Shown here: piece by piece, positions 26,818 to 36,555 of the stretch | How positions within the stretch are numbered: the stretch's first letter is position 1 | Layout: the number at the start of each line of letters is the position of its first letter | Origin: Sandaracinaceae bacterium | Lineage (GTDB): Bacteria > Myxococcota_A > Polyangia > Polyangiales > Sandaracinaceae | Reading direction: 5' to 3' | NCBI GenBank assembly: GCA_040218145.1 | Contig: JAVJQK010000014.1 | Span: 1 to 64,000, forward strand | DNA: 64,000 nt | Translations under genes and position numbers: made by a program | The notes under the pieces: generated by a model | The model's database searches: none | The model's input: the letters and a program-made list of their open reading frames with translations, nothing else | Told to the model about the DNA's origin: nothing

Positions 26818-29751
26818 GTGCCTTCTTTCATCGCGGCCGCGGGCTCGCTCGCGGTCAGTCTCTGTGTGGCCGGCCTCTTCATGGTCAGCGCGGCGCACGC
26901 CCAGCGCGACTCCCGCCTCGACCTCGCCACCGAGGCCGACCTGCACTTCGAGCGCGGCGTGGAGCTCCAGCGACGCGGCGACTGCGACGGCGCGCTCGAG
27001 CACTACCTGCTCAGCAACCGCCTCGCCTACAACAAGAACGTCGTCTTCAACATCGCCGCGTGCTTCGAGGAGCTCGGGCGGCACAGCCAGGCCTACCGCT
27101 ACTACGCCGACTACGCGGCGGAGGAGCTCGAGGACGCCGACCGCGAGGCGGCCGAGCAGGCGCTGGCCCGGATTCGGCGTCGCGTGGCGCTGATCCGCAT
27201 CGAGTCCGACCCGCCCGGCGCGACCATCTACCTGAACCGCACGGAGCTCGGCGCGCGCGGCCGCACCCCGCGGACCCTCGCCGTGGAGCCGGGCGGCTAC
27301 CGCGTGATCCTCCGCCGCGAGGGCTACGAGGAGGCCGCCATCGAGGTGACCGCGTCGCGCGGCGCGGAGCGCACGGTGGAGCTCTCCCTGACGCCCATCC
27401 TCGGCACCGTGCAGCTCGTGGGCGGCCCGGCCGGCGCGGAGGTGCGCGTCGACGACCCCGAGTCGGATCCGGTCGGCACGGTGCCTGGCGACGTGCAGAT
27501 CGTCCCGGGCACGCACACCCTCATCATCGACGCCCCCGGTCACCAGACCGAGCGCGTGGAGGTCGAGGTCGCCCCGCGGCAGACCCTCCGGCGCAGCGTG
27601 GAGCTCGCGCTCCAGACCGGGACCGTGCTGGTCGACGTGCAGGAGCGCGGCGCGCTGATCGAGCTCGACGGCAACGCGGTCGGCTTCACCCCCGCCGTTC
27701 TCGACGACGTGCCCGCCGGCCCGCACACGGTGCGCATCAGCCGCTCGGGCTTCCGCGCGTTCGAGGAGTCGATCGAGGTCACGCCCAACGCGCAGACCGA
27801 GGTCGAGGTGCGCCTGCGCCTCCAGCAAGAGGTCACCGCCGCCTCGCGCCAGACGGAGAGCGTCTACGAGGCGCCCGCGAGCGTCACCATCATCCCGCAA
27901 GAGGAGCTGCGCGCCTTCGGCTTCCAGACGGTCTGGGACGCGCTCGGCGGCCTGCGCGGCGTCTACCAGACCAACGACCGCAGCTACGCCTCGCTCGGCT
28001 TCCGCGGCTTCTCGCAGCCGCAGGACTACGGCAACCGCCTGCTGGTCCTGACGAACGGGCACGTCATGAACGACGACCTGCTCGGCTCGAGCTACGTCGG
28101 CTTCGACGCGCGCAGCGACCTGATGGACATCGAGCGCATCGAGGTGGTGCGCGGCCCGGGCTCGGCGCTCTACGGCACCAACGCGTTCCTCGGCGTGATC
28201 AACCTGGTCAGCCGGGACCGGGACACGCTGATGCCGCCGCACGCGTCGATCGCCACCGAGGGCATCCGCATGGCGCGCCTGCGGGTGGGCGGCGGCACGC
28301 GCTTCGACCGCGACACGGGCTTCTGGGCGAGCGCGAGCGGCCTCTACTCGCAGGGCGAGGACCTCTACGCGCCGGACCTGACGACGGCGCCCGACGGCTT
28401 CGTGCGCGACGCGGACAGCTTCTACGCCGGGACCGCGATGGCCCGCGCGTGGGCCGGCGACTTCACCCTCGAGGGCTACTGGCACCGCCGCCGCAAGCAG
28501 ATCCCGACCGGCGCGTTCGGCACCCTCGTGGGCGACCCGCGCACCCAGAACACCGACAGCCGCGGCTTCGTGGAGCTGCGCTGGGAGCCGCGCTTCTCCG
28601 ACGAGGTGAGCCTCTCGGCCCGCACCTTCCTCGACTACTACGAGTACGAGGGCGACTTCGCCTACGACCCCGAGGACACCCCGCCCGACATGCTCGAGAC
28701 CGGCGTCGTGCGCGACCGCTGGCTCGGCTACTGGGCGGGCGGCGAGGCGCGCTTGATGCTGCGCCCCCTCTCCTGGCTCAGCTTCACCGTCGGCGCCGAG
28801 GGCCGCGGCTCCCTGGTGGCCGACCTGTCGAGCGAGAACGACGTGGACGGCCGCTACCTAGACGAGACCCCGCGCTTCTTCGTGCTCGGCGGCTACGCGG
28901 TGGCGGACGTCAAGCCCATCGACGAGATCTCCATTCAGCTCGGCGGCCGCTACGACTTCGTCTCGACCTTCTCGGACGGGGCGTTCAGCCCGCGCGCGGC
29001 GGTGGTGCTGCGCCCCTGGGAGACCGGCATCTTCAAGCTCATCGGCGGAAGCGCCTTCCGCGCGCCGAGCGTCTACGAGCTCCGCTACAACGACGGAGGC
29101 GTCTCCCAGGTCGCCCCCGACAGCCTCTCCCCCGAGCGCATCTGGACGGGCGAGCTCGAGTTCACGCAGCGCATCGAGGAGGAGCTCAGCGCGATCGCGA
29201 GCGTGTTCTACAACTACATCGACGACGCGATCACCACCGAGACGATCCCCGGCGACGTCTTCCGCTACACGAACAGCGCGGAGATCGTGCAGACCCTCGG
29301 CGCCGAGGCCGAGCTCCGCCGCGAGTGGCGCCAGGGCTGGATGGCCAGCGTGCAGTACAGCTACCAGCGCACCCGCGTCGGCGACCTCTTCTCGAACCGC
29401 GAGGCGTTCCGCGTCCCGAACTCGCCCGAGCACCTCGTCGGCTTCCGCGGCGCGGCCCCGCTCATCCCCGAGCACATGATCCTCGCCATGCGCCTGCGCT
29501 TCGAGGGCCCGCGCCTCGGCGCCATCGTGCGCCCGGACGGCGAGGTCGACCTCGGCCAGGGCGACGCCGCCTTCCTCGCCGACGTGATCCTCAGCGGCGA
29601 GTTCCGCAGCATCGGCCTCAGCTACGCCTTCGGCGTGCGCAACCTCTTCGACTGGCAGTACGGCCACCCCTCGGGCGAAGACATCAGCGTGCCTTTCATC
29701 CCCCAGGCCGGCCGCACCTTCTTCCTCCAGACCACCGTGCGCTTCCGCTGA
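26818..29751 (+). CDS. TPR-PEGA-TonB-dependent receptor fusion
   Basis: 977 residues from the GTG at 26818, preferred because GGTGAGA lies 5 bases upstream; a GTG at 26809 overlapping the kinase stop is the alternative. The order is signal peptide (ending SAAHA), TPR-like helices (about 40-105), three PEGA domains (about 123-180, 195-255, 267-322), TonB plug (about 349-460; APASVTIIPQEEL and ERIEVVRGPGSALYG), and a 22-strand-type barrel ending in VRFR. Receptors usually have one carboxypeptidase-like domain at the front. The PEGA array is unusual and matches the coupled PEGA kinase. Ligand unknown. Confidence 0.9.
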   Translation: MPSFIAAAGSLAVSLCVAGLFMVSAAHAQRDSRLDLATEADLHFERGVELQRRGDCDGALEHYLLSNRLAYNKNVVFNIAACFEELGRHSQAYRYYADYAAEELEDADREAAEQALARIRRRVALIRIESDPPGATIYLNRTELGARGRTPRTLAVEPGGYRVILRREGYEEAAIEVTASRGAERTVELSLTPILGTVQLVGGPAGAEVRVDDPESDPVGTVPGDVQIVPGTHTLIIDAPGHQTERVEVEVAPRQTLRRSVELALQTGTVLVDVQERGALIELDGNAVGFTPAVLDDVPAGPHTVRISRSGFRAFEESIEVTPNAQTEVEVRLRLQQEVTAASRQTESVYEAPASVTIIPQEELRAFGFQTVWDALGGLRGVYQTNDRSYASLGFRGFSQPQDYGNRLLVLTNGHVMNDDLLGSSYVGFDARSDLMDIERIEVVRGPGSALYGTNAFLGVINLVSRDRDTLMPPHASIATEGIRMARLRVGGGTRFDRDTGFWASASGLYSQGEDLYAPDLTTAPDGFVRDADSFYAGTAMARAWAGDFTLEGYWHRRRKQIPTGAFGTLVGDPRTQNTDSRGFVELRWEPRFSDEVSLSARTFLDYYEYEGDFAYDPEDTPPDMLETGVVRDRWLGYWAGGEARLMLRPLSWLSFTVGAEGRGSLVADLSSENDVDGRYLDETPRFFVLGGYAVADVKPIDEISIQLGGRYDFVSTFSDGAFSPRAAVVLRPWETGIFKLIGGSAFRAPSVYELRYNDGGVSQVAPDSLSPERIWTGELEFTQRIEEELSAIASVFYNYIDDAITTETIPGDVFRYTNSAEIVQTLGAEAELRREWRQGWMASVQYSYQRTRVGDLFSNREAFRVPNSPEHLVGFRGAAPLIPEHMILAMRLRFEGPRLGAIVRPDGEVDLGQGDAAFLADVILSGEFRSIGLSYAFGVRNLFDWQYGHPSGEDISVPFIPQAGRTFFLQTTVRFR

Positions 29752-29780
29752 GTAGGGTCCTCTTCCGGTACCATGTCGGG

Positions 29781-31031
29781 ATGCGATTGCACCCGGCCGT
29801 CTCTCTCGCCTCGTTCTGCGTCACCCTCGCGTGCTCCGAGCCGCCCGCGGCGGAAGACGCCGACGTGCGCGCGGACGCTTCGATCGACGACGACGCGGGC
29901 GCGAGGGACGGCGGGCGCGAGGACTCGGGCCTCGAGGATGGCGGCGGCGACGCTGGCGGCGGCGTGGACGGAGGGACCAGCCGGGCGCCGCTGCGGCTCT
30001 TCACGATCGACCTCGGCGACCACCCGAACGCGGTCTGCAGCGACGGGAGCCCGGGCGCGTTCCACATGCGGCTCGGGTCGGGCGCCAACGCCAACCGGTG
30101 GGTCTTCTGGTTCAAGGGCGGCGGGTACTGCTACGAGGAGGAGGCCTGCCGCCGCCGGGCCACCGATCGCGAGACCGTCAGCTCCGTGGGCCTGCCCGAG
30201 ATGCGGTCCGAGGGCGGGATCCTGAGCGATGACCCGGCCGAGAACCCGGACTTCCACGACTGGACGCATGTCCGCATGTCGTATTGCAGCTCGGATCGCT
30301 GGGCCGGGCAGCGCATGGACTCGGCGTTCGAGGGGCTCTTCTCGGGCGACCCGACGCGCCCGTTCTACTTCCGCGGGCGATTCATCGTCGACGCGATCCT
30401 CGCCACCCTCAGCGAGCGTCGCGCCGGCATGCCCTCGCTCTCCGACGCGACGGACGTGATCCTGACCGGCTCCTCCGGCGGCGCGCACGGCCTCCGCTCG
30501 AACCTCGACCGGGTGGCGGAGCTGCTCGGGAGAAACGGGACCAGCGTCCGCGGGCTGAACGACGCCGGCATCGACGGCTACCTCGAGGCCTCGGTCCAGG
30601 CGACCGAGGACGAGATCCTCCGCGGCGCCTACCCGGTGTGGCAGTCCTTCGCGGACGCGTCCTGCCGGACCGTGCACACGTCCGAGCCGTGGCGCTGCCT
30701 CGACCCGAACCTGCTGCTGACCGAGGGGCACTTCGAGACCCCGATCTTCTACGTCACCGACCAGCTGGACCCGACGCGCCTGTTCGGGACGCTGGGCTAC
30801 GACCGGAGCGACACGGCCGCGATCGAGGCGTTCGGGCGCGGGCTGCGGGAGCGCCTGGCGATGCACGCGACGGGGGCGTTCGCGCCCCGCGCGGGAGACC
30901 ACGTGATCGTCACGACGGGGCGCTTCGGCGGCCCCGGGGCGACGCGCATCGAGGGGCGCAGCCTCGCGGAGGCCTTCGGCGACTGGTATTTCGAGCGCCC
31001 CGGAGAGACGGTCCTGATCGAGGCGCCCTGA
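29781..31031 (+). CDS. Pectin-acetylesterase/NOTUM-family lipoprotein
   Basis: 416 residues. The signal peptide ends in LAC, followed by an Asp/Gly-rich linker. The mature enzyme matches the PAE family: WVFWFKGGGYCYEEEAC, the nucleophile motif GSSGGAHGL, an Asp in TDQLDPTR and a His in GDHVIVTT. Known members deacetylate plant pectin or remove palmitoleate from Wnt; here a carbohydrate or lipid ester substrate is inferred. Stop codons of this gene and its convergent neighbour share one 12-base palindrome. Confidence 0.88.
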   Translation: MRLHPAVSLASFCVTLACSEPPAAEDADVRADASIDDDAGARDGGREDSGLEDGGGDAGGGVDGGTSRAPLRLFTIDLGDHPNAVCSDGSPGAFHMRLGSGANANRWVFWFKGGGYCYEEEACRRRATDRETVSSVGLPEMRSEGGILSDDPAENPDFHDWTHVRMSYCSSDRWAGQRMDSAFEGLFSGDPTRPFYFRGRFIVDAILATLSERRAGMPSLSDATDVILTGSSGGAHGLRSNLDRVAELLGRNGTSVRGLNDAGIDGYLEASVQATEDEILRGAYPVWQSFADASCRTVHTSEPWRCLDPNLLLTEGHFETPIFYVTDQLDPTRLFGTLGYDRSDTAAIEAFGRGLRERLAMHATGAFAPRAGDHVIVTTGRFGGPGATRIEGRSLAEAFGDWYFERPGETVLIEAP

Positions 31032-31035
31032 GCGC

Positions 31036-31680
31036 TCAGAACGCGCCGACGAGGCCCGCCGTGGCCCCGCCCTCGCGCGGCGACAGGAACGGGAGGAGGC
31101 GCGTCGTCTGCGCGTCGGTCGAGACGGGCCGGTCCTCGAAGAGCAGCACGGCGTAGAGTGGTGTGAGGAAGACTTGCGCGAACGCGCCGATCCCGGCGCC
31201 GAGGATCATGCCCCAGACGCGGCCGAGGCCCCAGGTGTTGTCCGACTCGTCGACGGCGAGGCCGATCGAGAGGCCGAGCCCGAAGAGCGCGTGGTTCGTC
31301 AGCAGCCCGAGCGCCCACACCGCCAGCCCTTCGTCGTCGCGGAGGCCCGCGCCCCGCGAGGCGCCGACGCCAGGTCCGATCATCCAGCCGAGGGCGACCC
31401 CGGCGAAGCCGCCTCCGAGCGTGCCCGCCACGCAGCCGACCTCGTCCAGGACGGAGCAGCCCGCGGCCAGCCCCGCGAGCGCGCCCGTGATGCCCACCCC
31501 GGCGATGACGAGCCCCGTCCCAGCGCCCGTCCCCGCGAGCGCGTCGACGTAGCGAGCGCCCAGGTCGCGGGGCATGTCCCGGGGCGCGGCGTCTTCGGTC
31601 CGAGGCGAATCCTGGGCGCTGGCCGGAGCTGCGAGGAAGCAGGTCGCGAGCCACAGCGCGGTCGCGAGAGCGCGCTTCAC
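31036..31680 (-). CDS. Hypothetical Gly/Ala-rich membrane protein
   Basis: 214 residues from a GTG overlapping the lipase stop (GTGA). A signal peptide (ending PASA) is followed by three or four Gly-rich hydrophobic segments (GTGLVIAGVGITGALAGLAAG and GMILGAGIGAFAQVFLTPLY). It may be a companion of the lipase, for example a membrane-anchored chaperone, but this is inference. Confidence 0.65.
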   Translation of the reverse strand: MKRALATALWLATCFLAAPASAQDSPRTEDAAPRDMPRDLGARYVDALAGTGAGTGLVIAGVGITGALAGLAAGCSVLDEVGCVAGTLGGGFAGVALGWMIGPGVGASRGAGLRDDEGLAVWALGLLTNHALFGLGLSIGLAVDESDNTWGLGRVWGMILGAGIGAFAQVFLTPLYAVLLFEDRPVSTDAQTTRLLPFLSPREGGATAGLVGAF

Positions 31681-33347
31681 TCGGCCTCCAGGAACGACAT
31701 GAAGACCGTCACCCCCGCGTCGAACGCGTCGCCGTCGAACCAGAGGTCTTCGCGTTCGTAGAAGCCCCGGACCGCCTCCACGAGCAACGCGTACTCGGCC
31801 CGTGTGCCGGCGGCCAGCGCGTCGCGCTCCGGCGTCAACGTGGCAGGCTCGTGGTATGCCCACGCCTCGGCCGGGAGCCGCTCCGGGTCGCGCAGGGTCT
31901 CCAGCAGCAGCGCCCGCATGTTGGTCGGCTCGTGCGCCGCGAAGTCGCCGTGCGAGAGGATCTCCAGCGCGTCGCCCTCCTCCAGGTAGACCGTCTGGCC
32001 GACGTGGGCGCCCCCCGCGATGAGGTCGGTCGTCACGGGATCCGAGGGGGTCAGCACGCGATACGCCGCGGGCTGCTCCGGGTCATTGAGCCGAGGGAGG
32101 ATCTCCAGGGCGGTGACCCCGACGGCCTCGGAGTCGAACGGCGCGAGCTGGTCGACGTAGAAGCGGGAACGCAGCGCCTCGGTGCTCAGCGCCTCGGCCC
32201 AGGTCCCGTTGCCCACGCGGGGCGCGCCGTAGGTGATGAGCTTCATGCGCGACCACGGCCAGGCCCGGAGCGAGTCCGGCATCCGTGGGCCGTCCACGCC
32301 GTAGCGGTCGCCGAGCAGCACGGCGCTGACGAGCTGCTGCGCGAGCGCGCCGCCGAGGCTGTGCCCCGTGACGTAGATGTGGGTCGGCGCGATGGCGCGC
32401 TCCCGCCCGCCGACGTGGTCGAGGCAGTGGAAGAGCTGCGGCAGGATGGACGCGATGCTCGTCGCCATGCCGCGGCTGACCGCGTGACCCTCGCGCGCGC
32501 TGACGAGCGGGCGCTCCACCTCGCGGTAGCCGAGGTCGGTGATCCAGTCGGGGTTGCCGCCCGCCTGTCCCGTCGACAGCGCCTCCCGGACCGCGCGGCC
32601 GGCCGACCCGCTCCGGCTACCGCGAAAGGCGATGTGCACGTCGTAGGTCTCGGGGCCGGTCGCGCGCAGCAGGGCGAAGCCCATCAAGCTCTGCGACGCG
32701 GGCTGCCCCGGCTCGCCCTTGTCCCCCGTGCCTCCTTCGAACGCCACGAGCACGTCCTCGGCGTCGGGATCGGCGTCGTCGCGCCGGGCGGGCAGCGCGT
32801 GGAGCTCCACCGTGCCGTCCAGCCCCGCCTCGACGTCCTCCTGGGTCGCGCCCAGCGCGCGCGTACACATCCAGGCGCTCCCGATGCGGGAGGTGATCCG
32901 GCGCGGCGTCCGATACTCGGTCCAGCGCTCCCCCGGGAACGTCAGCGTGTGACTCCACGGGTGCAGGCGGCTGTACTGGTAGACGATGGGATCGTGGGCC
33001 GGGTTGTCGTCGAAGCCGCCGAGCAGACCGGGGCCGCGGTAGGCCTCGATACCCACACCCTCCTCGACCTGCGCCGGTCCGGTCGCCTCGGCCCACGCGC
33101 GGACCTGCTCGATCAGCGCCTCCCGGCCCGGCCCGGCGTCCTCGTAGTAAGGATCGAACGGCCAGGCGAGGGTCTGCCCGTAGAGCTGGTAGGCGAGGAT
33201 CGACAGATCCAGGTGGTAGACGAGCGGGTGGTACGGGAGCGTGCCGAGATCCTGCGCGCGCACCCGCTCGGCCGCCTCCTCCGAGCGGTCGAGCTGCGGG
33301 ACCGCGCAGCCGAGCGCCAGCCCACTCGAGAGAACGGCCGAGAGCAC
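31677..33347 (-). CDS. Class 3 lipase-like lipoprotein
   Basis: 556 residues. A very short leader ends in the lipobox LALGC. The alpha/beta-hydrolase core has the oxyanion region HIAFRGSRSGS and the nucleophile elbow VTGHSLGGALAQQL. A later Asp (TPSDPVT) and His (GAHVGQ) can complete the triad. It is probably an outer-surface lipase. The start (GTG) gives only 13 residues before the Cys, so the true start may lie upstream. Confidence 0.85.
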   Translation of the reverse strand: MLSAVLSSGLALGCAVPQLDRSEEAAERVRAQDLGTLPYHPLVYHLDLSILAYQLYGQTLAWPFDPYYEDAGPGREALIEQVRAWAEATGPAQVEEGVGIEAYRGPGLLGGFDDNPAHDPIVYQYSRLHPWSHTLTFPGERWTEYRTPRRITSRIGSAWMCTRALGATQEDVEAGLDGTVELHALPARRDDADPDAEDVLVAFEGGTGDKGEPGQPASQSLMGFALLRATGPETYDVHIAFRGSRSGSAGRAVREALSTGQAGGNPDWITDLGYREVERPLVSAREGHAVSRGMATSIASILPQLFHCLDHVGGRERAIAPTHIYVTGHSLGGALAQQLVSAVLLGDRYGVDGPRMPDSLRAWPWSRMKLITYGAPRVGNGTWAEALSTEALRSRFYVDQLAPFDSEAVGVTALEILPRLNDPEQPAAYRVLTPSDPVTTDLIAGGAHVGQTVYLEEGDALEILSHGDFAAHEPTNMRALLLETLRDPERLPAEAWAYHEPATLTPERDALAAGTRAEYALLVEAVRGFYEREDLWFDGDAFDAGVTVFMSFLEAE

Positions 33348-33384
33348 GGCCCTCGCCAGCGCGCGCAGCTCGGGGTGGCGGAGC

Positions 33385-33858
33385 TCAGAAGAAACAGCTG
33401 GGCTCCCAGCGATCGCCGGCCGTCATGCCGAAGCGGAGGTCGGACTCCTCGAAGACCAGGCGGCCGCCCGCCTCGGTGTCGGCGACGAGCCGGACTCCGT
33501 CGAGCTCCCAGTCGTTGCCGTCGAAGCTGAGGTCGGGGGCGTCGCCGCGGTTCTCGAGCGCGACGCCCGCGAGGTCGCCCGCCATCACGCTGGTGCTGAC
33601 GCGGTAGGTGCCGATGCTGCCGACGTCCCAGTCGTCGACCCCGGTCTCACCCAGCATGGTGCAGTCGCGGCTGGCGTCGCTGAACCGCTCGACGCAAAAG
33701 AAGATGTCCGCGTCGGTCGCGTTGGAGCCGGTCGCGATCGTGATCTCGAAGCCGGAGAGATCCCCGGCCGGCACGTCGCAGGCGACGGCTGGCGCGTTGC
33801 TGCAGCCCGCGAGCGCGGCGACGGCGGCGAGGAGAACGGAGCGTGAATTGCCTGACAT
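33385..33858 (-). CDS. PLAT/LH2-like lipoprotein
   Basis: 157 residues from the ATG at 33858, supported by GGGAGG six bases upstream. The lipobox is ALAGC. The mature part (FEITIATGSNATDADIFFCV to WELDGVRLVADTE) has the strand order of PLAT/LH2 domains, which bind lipids or proteins. It lies 37 bases upstream of the lipase on the same strand, and PLAT domains are common partners of lipases, so a joint role is plausible. Confidence 0.72.
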   Translation of the reverse strand: MSGNSRSVLLAAVAALAGCSNAPAVACDVPAGDLSGFEITIATGSNATDADIFFCVERFSDASRDCTMLGETGVDDWDVGSIGTYRVSTSVMAGDLAGVALENRGDAPDLSFDGNDWELDGVRLVADTEAGGRLVFEESDLRFGMTAGDRWEPSCFF

Positions 33859-34068
33859 GGGACCTCCCGGGAGTCGCATGCCGCGTGTTCGCCCGAACCC
33901 GCGAAGTCACGGCGTCGTCCACACACTCCCCCAACCAGGACGACGCCCGACGAAGCTACGAGTCGCGCTCGAGTCCGTCAATGGAGGTCGCTGTTTATTG
34001 GATTTTTTTGACACTCTTGTACACACGGCTCGCGAAACGGTTAGGGTGTCCCGGAATTGGGGGGCGCG

Positions 34069-35787
34069 ATGAGAACGAATATCGGTACCGAAGTCCTGCT
34101 CACGGGGCTGCTGCTGGGCATGACGGCGTGCTCCGGGACGGTGGCCCCCGACGCGGGACCGCCGGTCGGGGACACGGGGACGACGAGGGTGGACTCGGGG
34201 CCGGCCGAGCCGCCGCCTCCGCTGCGCGAGTCGGTCGACCTCCTGCTCGTCGTCGACAACTCCAACTCGATGACCGAGGAGCAGGCCAGCTTCGGCGCGG
34301 AGCTGCCGGAGCTCATTCGCAGCCTCTCTCTGATCACCGACCAGCTCAGCGTGGGCATCGTGACCACGGACATGGGCACCGGGGGCTTCACGGTCCCCAC
34401 CTGCGCCCGCTCGGACCTCGGCGATGACGGAGTGCTCCGCACCACGGGCCAGACCGCCATCGCGGGCTGCGCCGCCACCTACCCGAGCTTCCTGGAGTTC
34501 GACCCGGCCGTGGGCGCGGACGCCTTCGCTGCGGACCTGGGCTGCGTGGCCGCCGCAGGGACCGGGGGCTGCGGCTTCGAGCAGCAGCTCGACGCGATGC
34601 TGAAGGCCATCAGCCCGGCCGCGCCGACCGACTGGACCGCGCCCGGCTACGCGCCGCCCACCTTCTTCGGCGGCTCGGCGGGTCACGCGGATGGCGCGAA
34701 CGCAGGTCTCATCGAGGCGGGATCCGTGCTCGCGGTCGTGCTCCTCACGGACGAAGAGGACTGCTCGGCCTCCGACCCCGATCTCTACAACCCGAGCAGC
34801 GCGACGTACGGCGCGACCGATCTGAACCTGCGCTGCTTCGCGCACGCCGACGCGGCGCTCCACGCCACGAGCCGGTACGTCGACGGGCTCCTCCAGCTGC
34901 GGCACCGCCCCGAGCGGGTCGTCTTCGTCCCGATCGCGGGTGTGCCGTCGGACCTGACTCCGCTGCCCGGGGCCAGCATCGACTGGCCGAGGCTCATCGG
35001 GCCCGCGGGGACGCGGGACCCGAGGATGGACGAGCGGGTGGATCCCGCCAACCCGAGCCGCCTCACCCCTTCGTGCAACACGCCGCGAGGGCTGGCGTTC
35101 CCGCCCATCCGCATGTTGCAGGTCGCGCAGGCGCTGGAAGAGCGCGGGGCCACCGTCGGGATCGGCAGCATCTGCGATGAGGTGGGCTACGCCCAGCCGG
35201 TCTACGACGCGATCAGCCGCGCGCTCTGCGGCCCCGCGGGATGCACGCCGTCATGCGCCCCGAGCTGCGCGGACCGCGCGTGCGGCGACGACGGTTGTGG
35301 CGGCTCGTGCGGCAGCTGCGGCGCGGGCGACGAGTGCGTGCCGGCTGCGACGAGCGCCTCGTGCCTGAACCAGTACCGAGGCCAGATCATGGGCGGTCGG
35401 GCGTTCGCGAGCACGAGTGAAGGCAGCTGTGGCGTCGACTTCGTCGCGCGGATCGCCGACGACGGGCGCGTCACGTTCCTCGACTCCGCCGGGGGGAGCC
35501 TCTCGAACTTGCCGTGCGGCATGAGCGTCGGGGGCCGCACGCTGACCCTGCGCCTCAACGATCGGTCCGACTACCGGGTCTCGCCGACGGGCGAGATCAC
35601 GGGGACCGTGACCGTCCGCGCCGAGTATGTCCGCGGGAGGACGTTCGAGGCCGGCATGGATGGGATGCTGACCGGCGACGGGACCCTCTTCGACGGGAGA
35701 ATGACCGGCCTGCCGCAGACCGTGGACCTCACCGAGATCGAAGTGACGGTGCGAGAGGTGACCTTCCAGGCGCCGTGGCCCCGCTGA
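34069..35787 (+). CDS. VWA-like lipoprotein with a Cys-rich module
   Basis: 572 residues. The lipobox is MTAC. A VWA-type fold follows with a MIDAS-like DNSNS (in VVDNSNSM) and VLLTDEEDC. A short Cys-rich block (CAPSCADRACGDDGCGGSCG) precedes a final beta domain. The family is common in myxobacterial genomes; binding of a ligand through a metal is inferred. It is co-directional with the next lipoprotein, three bases apart. Confidence 0.8.
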   Translation: MRTNIGTEVLLTGLLLGMTACSGTVAPDAGPPVGDTGTTRVDSGPAEPPPPLRESVDLLLVVDNSNSMTEEQASFGAELPELIRSLSLITDQLSVGIVTTDMGTGGFTVPTCARSDLGDDGVLRTTGQTAIAGCAATYPSFLEFDPAVGADAFAADLGCVAAAGTGGCGFEQQLDAMLKAISPAAPTDWTAPGYAPPTFFGGSAGHADGANAGLIEAGSVLAVVLLTDEEDCSASDPDLYNPSSATYGATDLNLRCFAHADAALHATSRYVDGLLQLRHRPERVVFVPIAGVPSDLTPLPGASIDWPRLIGPAGTRDPRMDERVDPANPSRLTPSCNTPRGLAFPPIRMLQVAQALEERGATVGIGSICDEVGYAQPVYDAISRALCGPAGCTPSCAPSCADRACGDDGCGGSCGSCGAGDECVPAATSASCLNQYRGQIMGGRAFASTSEGSCGVDFVARIADDGRVTFLDSAGGSLSNLPCGMSVGGRTLTLRLNDRSDYRVSPTGEITGTVTVRAEYVRGRTFEAGMDGMLTGDGTLFDGRMTGLPQTVDLTEIEVTVREVTFQAPWPR

Positions 35788-35790
35788 GGG

Positions 35791-36426
35791 ATGAAAGCGA
35801 GCACGATGATGAGACGACGAAACCTCTGGCCCCTCCTCGGGGCGACGCTGTTGCTGTCCATGCCGGCCTGCCAGCCCGACGACGACCCCGTCGATTCGGG
35901 CTCGGCGACCCGGCGAGACTCGGGCCCCGGCCGGGACTCGGGCCCGACTTCGGTAGACGCGGGGCCAGCTGGGCTCGTGATCGACACGTCCGGGATGCCC
36001 GGGAACCCGATCCCCTGGTCGGAGTCGCCCGAGGAGATGATGTCCTTGTGTGGCACCCTCGAAGGCAACGTCCTTCGCCTGAGTGAGCTGGCGGGCCGCG
36101 ACTGCGGCGGTGAGACCGAGCCGATCCTGCTCGCGCAGCGAACCGGCGACACCGTGAGGCTCCTCGCGCGCACCAGCCCCGCGGTGGAGATCGTCTCCTC
36201 GACCACGGGCACGGTGACGTCGCCGCAGCAGGCGACCGATCTGCTCGACACGACGATGGACGAGGACGGCTGGGCCAGGGGCTCCGTCGTCATCCGGGTC
36301 AGCGCCTCGGACGGCGGCGAGCCTGCGACGATCCGGGTTCACATCGAGCACTTCTCCCGCTTCGTGGGGCCGACGACGACGCGCGCGGCCGCGTTCAACT
36401 ACGATCGGGTGTTCCCGGCGATGTAG
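35791..36426 (+). CDS. Hypothetical lipoprotein downstream of the VWA-like gene
   Basis: 211 residues. A signal peptide ends in SMPAC, then an Asp/Ser/Gly linker with repeated RDSG units, then a beta-rich domain of about 145 residues. No family recognised. Operonic with the VWA-like gene. Confidence 0.7.
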   Translation: MKASTMMRRRNLWPLLGATLLLSMPACQPDDDPVDSGSATRRDSGPGRDSGPTSVDAGPAGLVIDTSGMPGNPIPWSESPEEMMSLCGTLEGNVLRLSELAGRDCGGETEPILLAQRTGDTVRLLARTSPAVEIVSSTTGTVTSPQQATDLLDTTMDEDGWARGSVVIRVSASDGGEPATIRVHIEHFSRFVGPTTTRAAAFNYDRVFPAM

Positions 36427-36463
36427 CGCCGCCGCATTCTTGACAGCCGTTCATGGGCGGCGC
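36426..36463. terminator. Possible terminator hairpin
   Basis: An 8-bp GCGCCGCC/GGCGGCGC pair with a 22-base loop starts at the stop codon of the lipoprotein gene. The loop is long and no T-tract follows, so this is a weak call. Confidence 0.25.
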
Positions 36464-36555
36464 GAGGCTGGTCGGCCACGCGAGGCGGTTCGGTCTCGTG
36501 GCCTCCGGGAGGCGCAGCATTGCCCTCCCGCGAGCATGACCACATAAGGATGACC

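Noticed and set aside
27060-31031. A long plus frame starting inside the TonB receptor
   Set aside because: Shadow of the receptor up to 29751; only the part from the ATG at 29781 is real.
34008-34013. TTGACA after a T-run upstream of the VWA-like gene
   Set aside because: A good -35 look-alike, but no -10 sequence lies 16-18 bases downstream, so I do not call a promoter.
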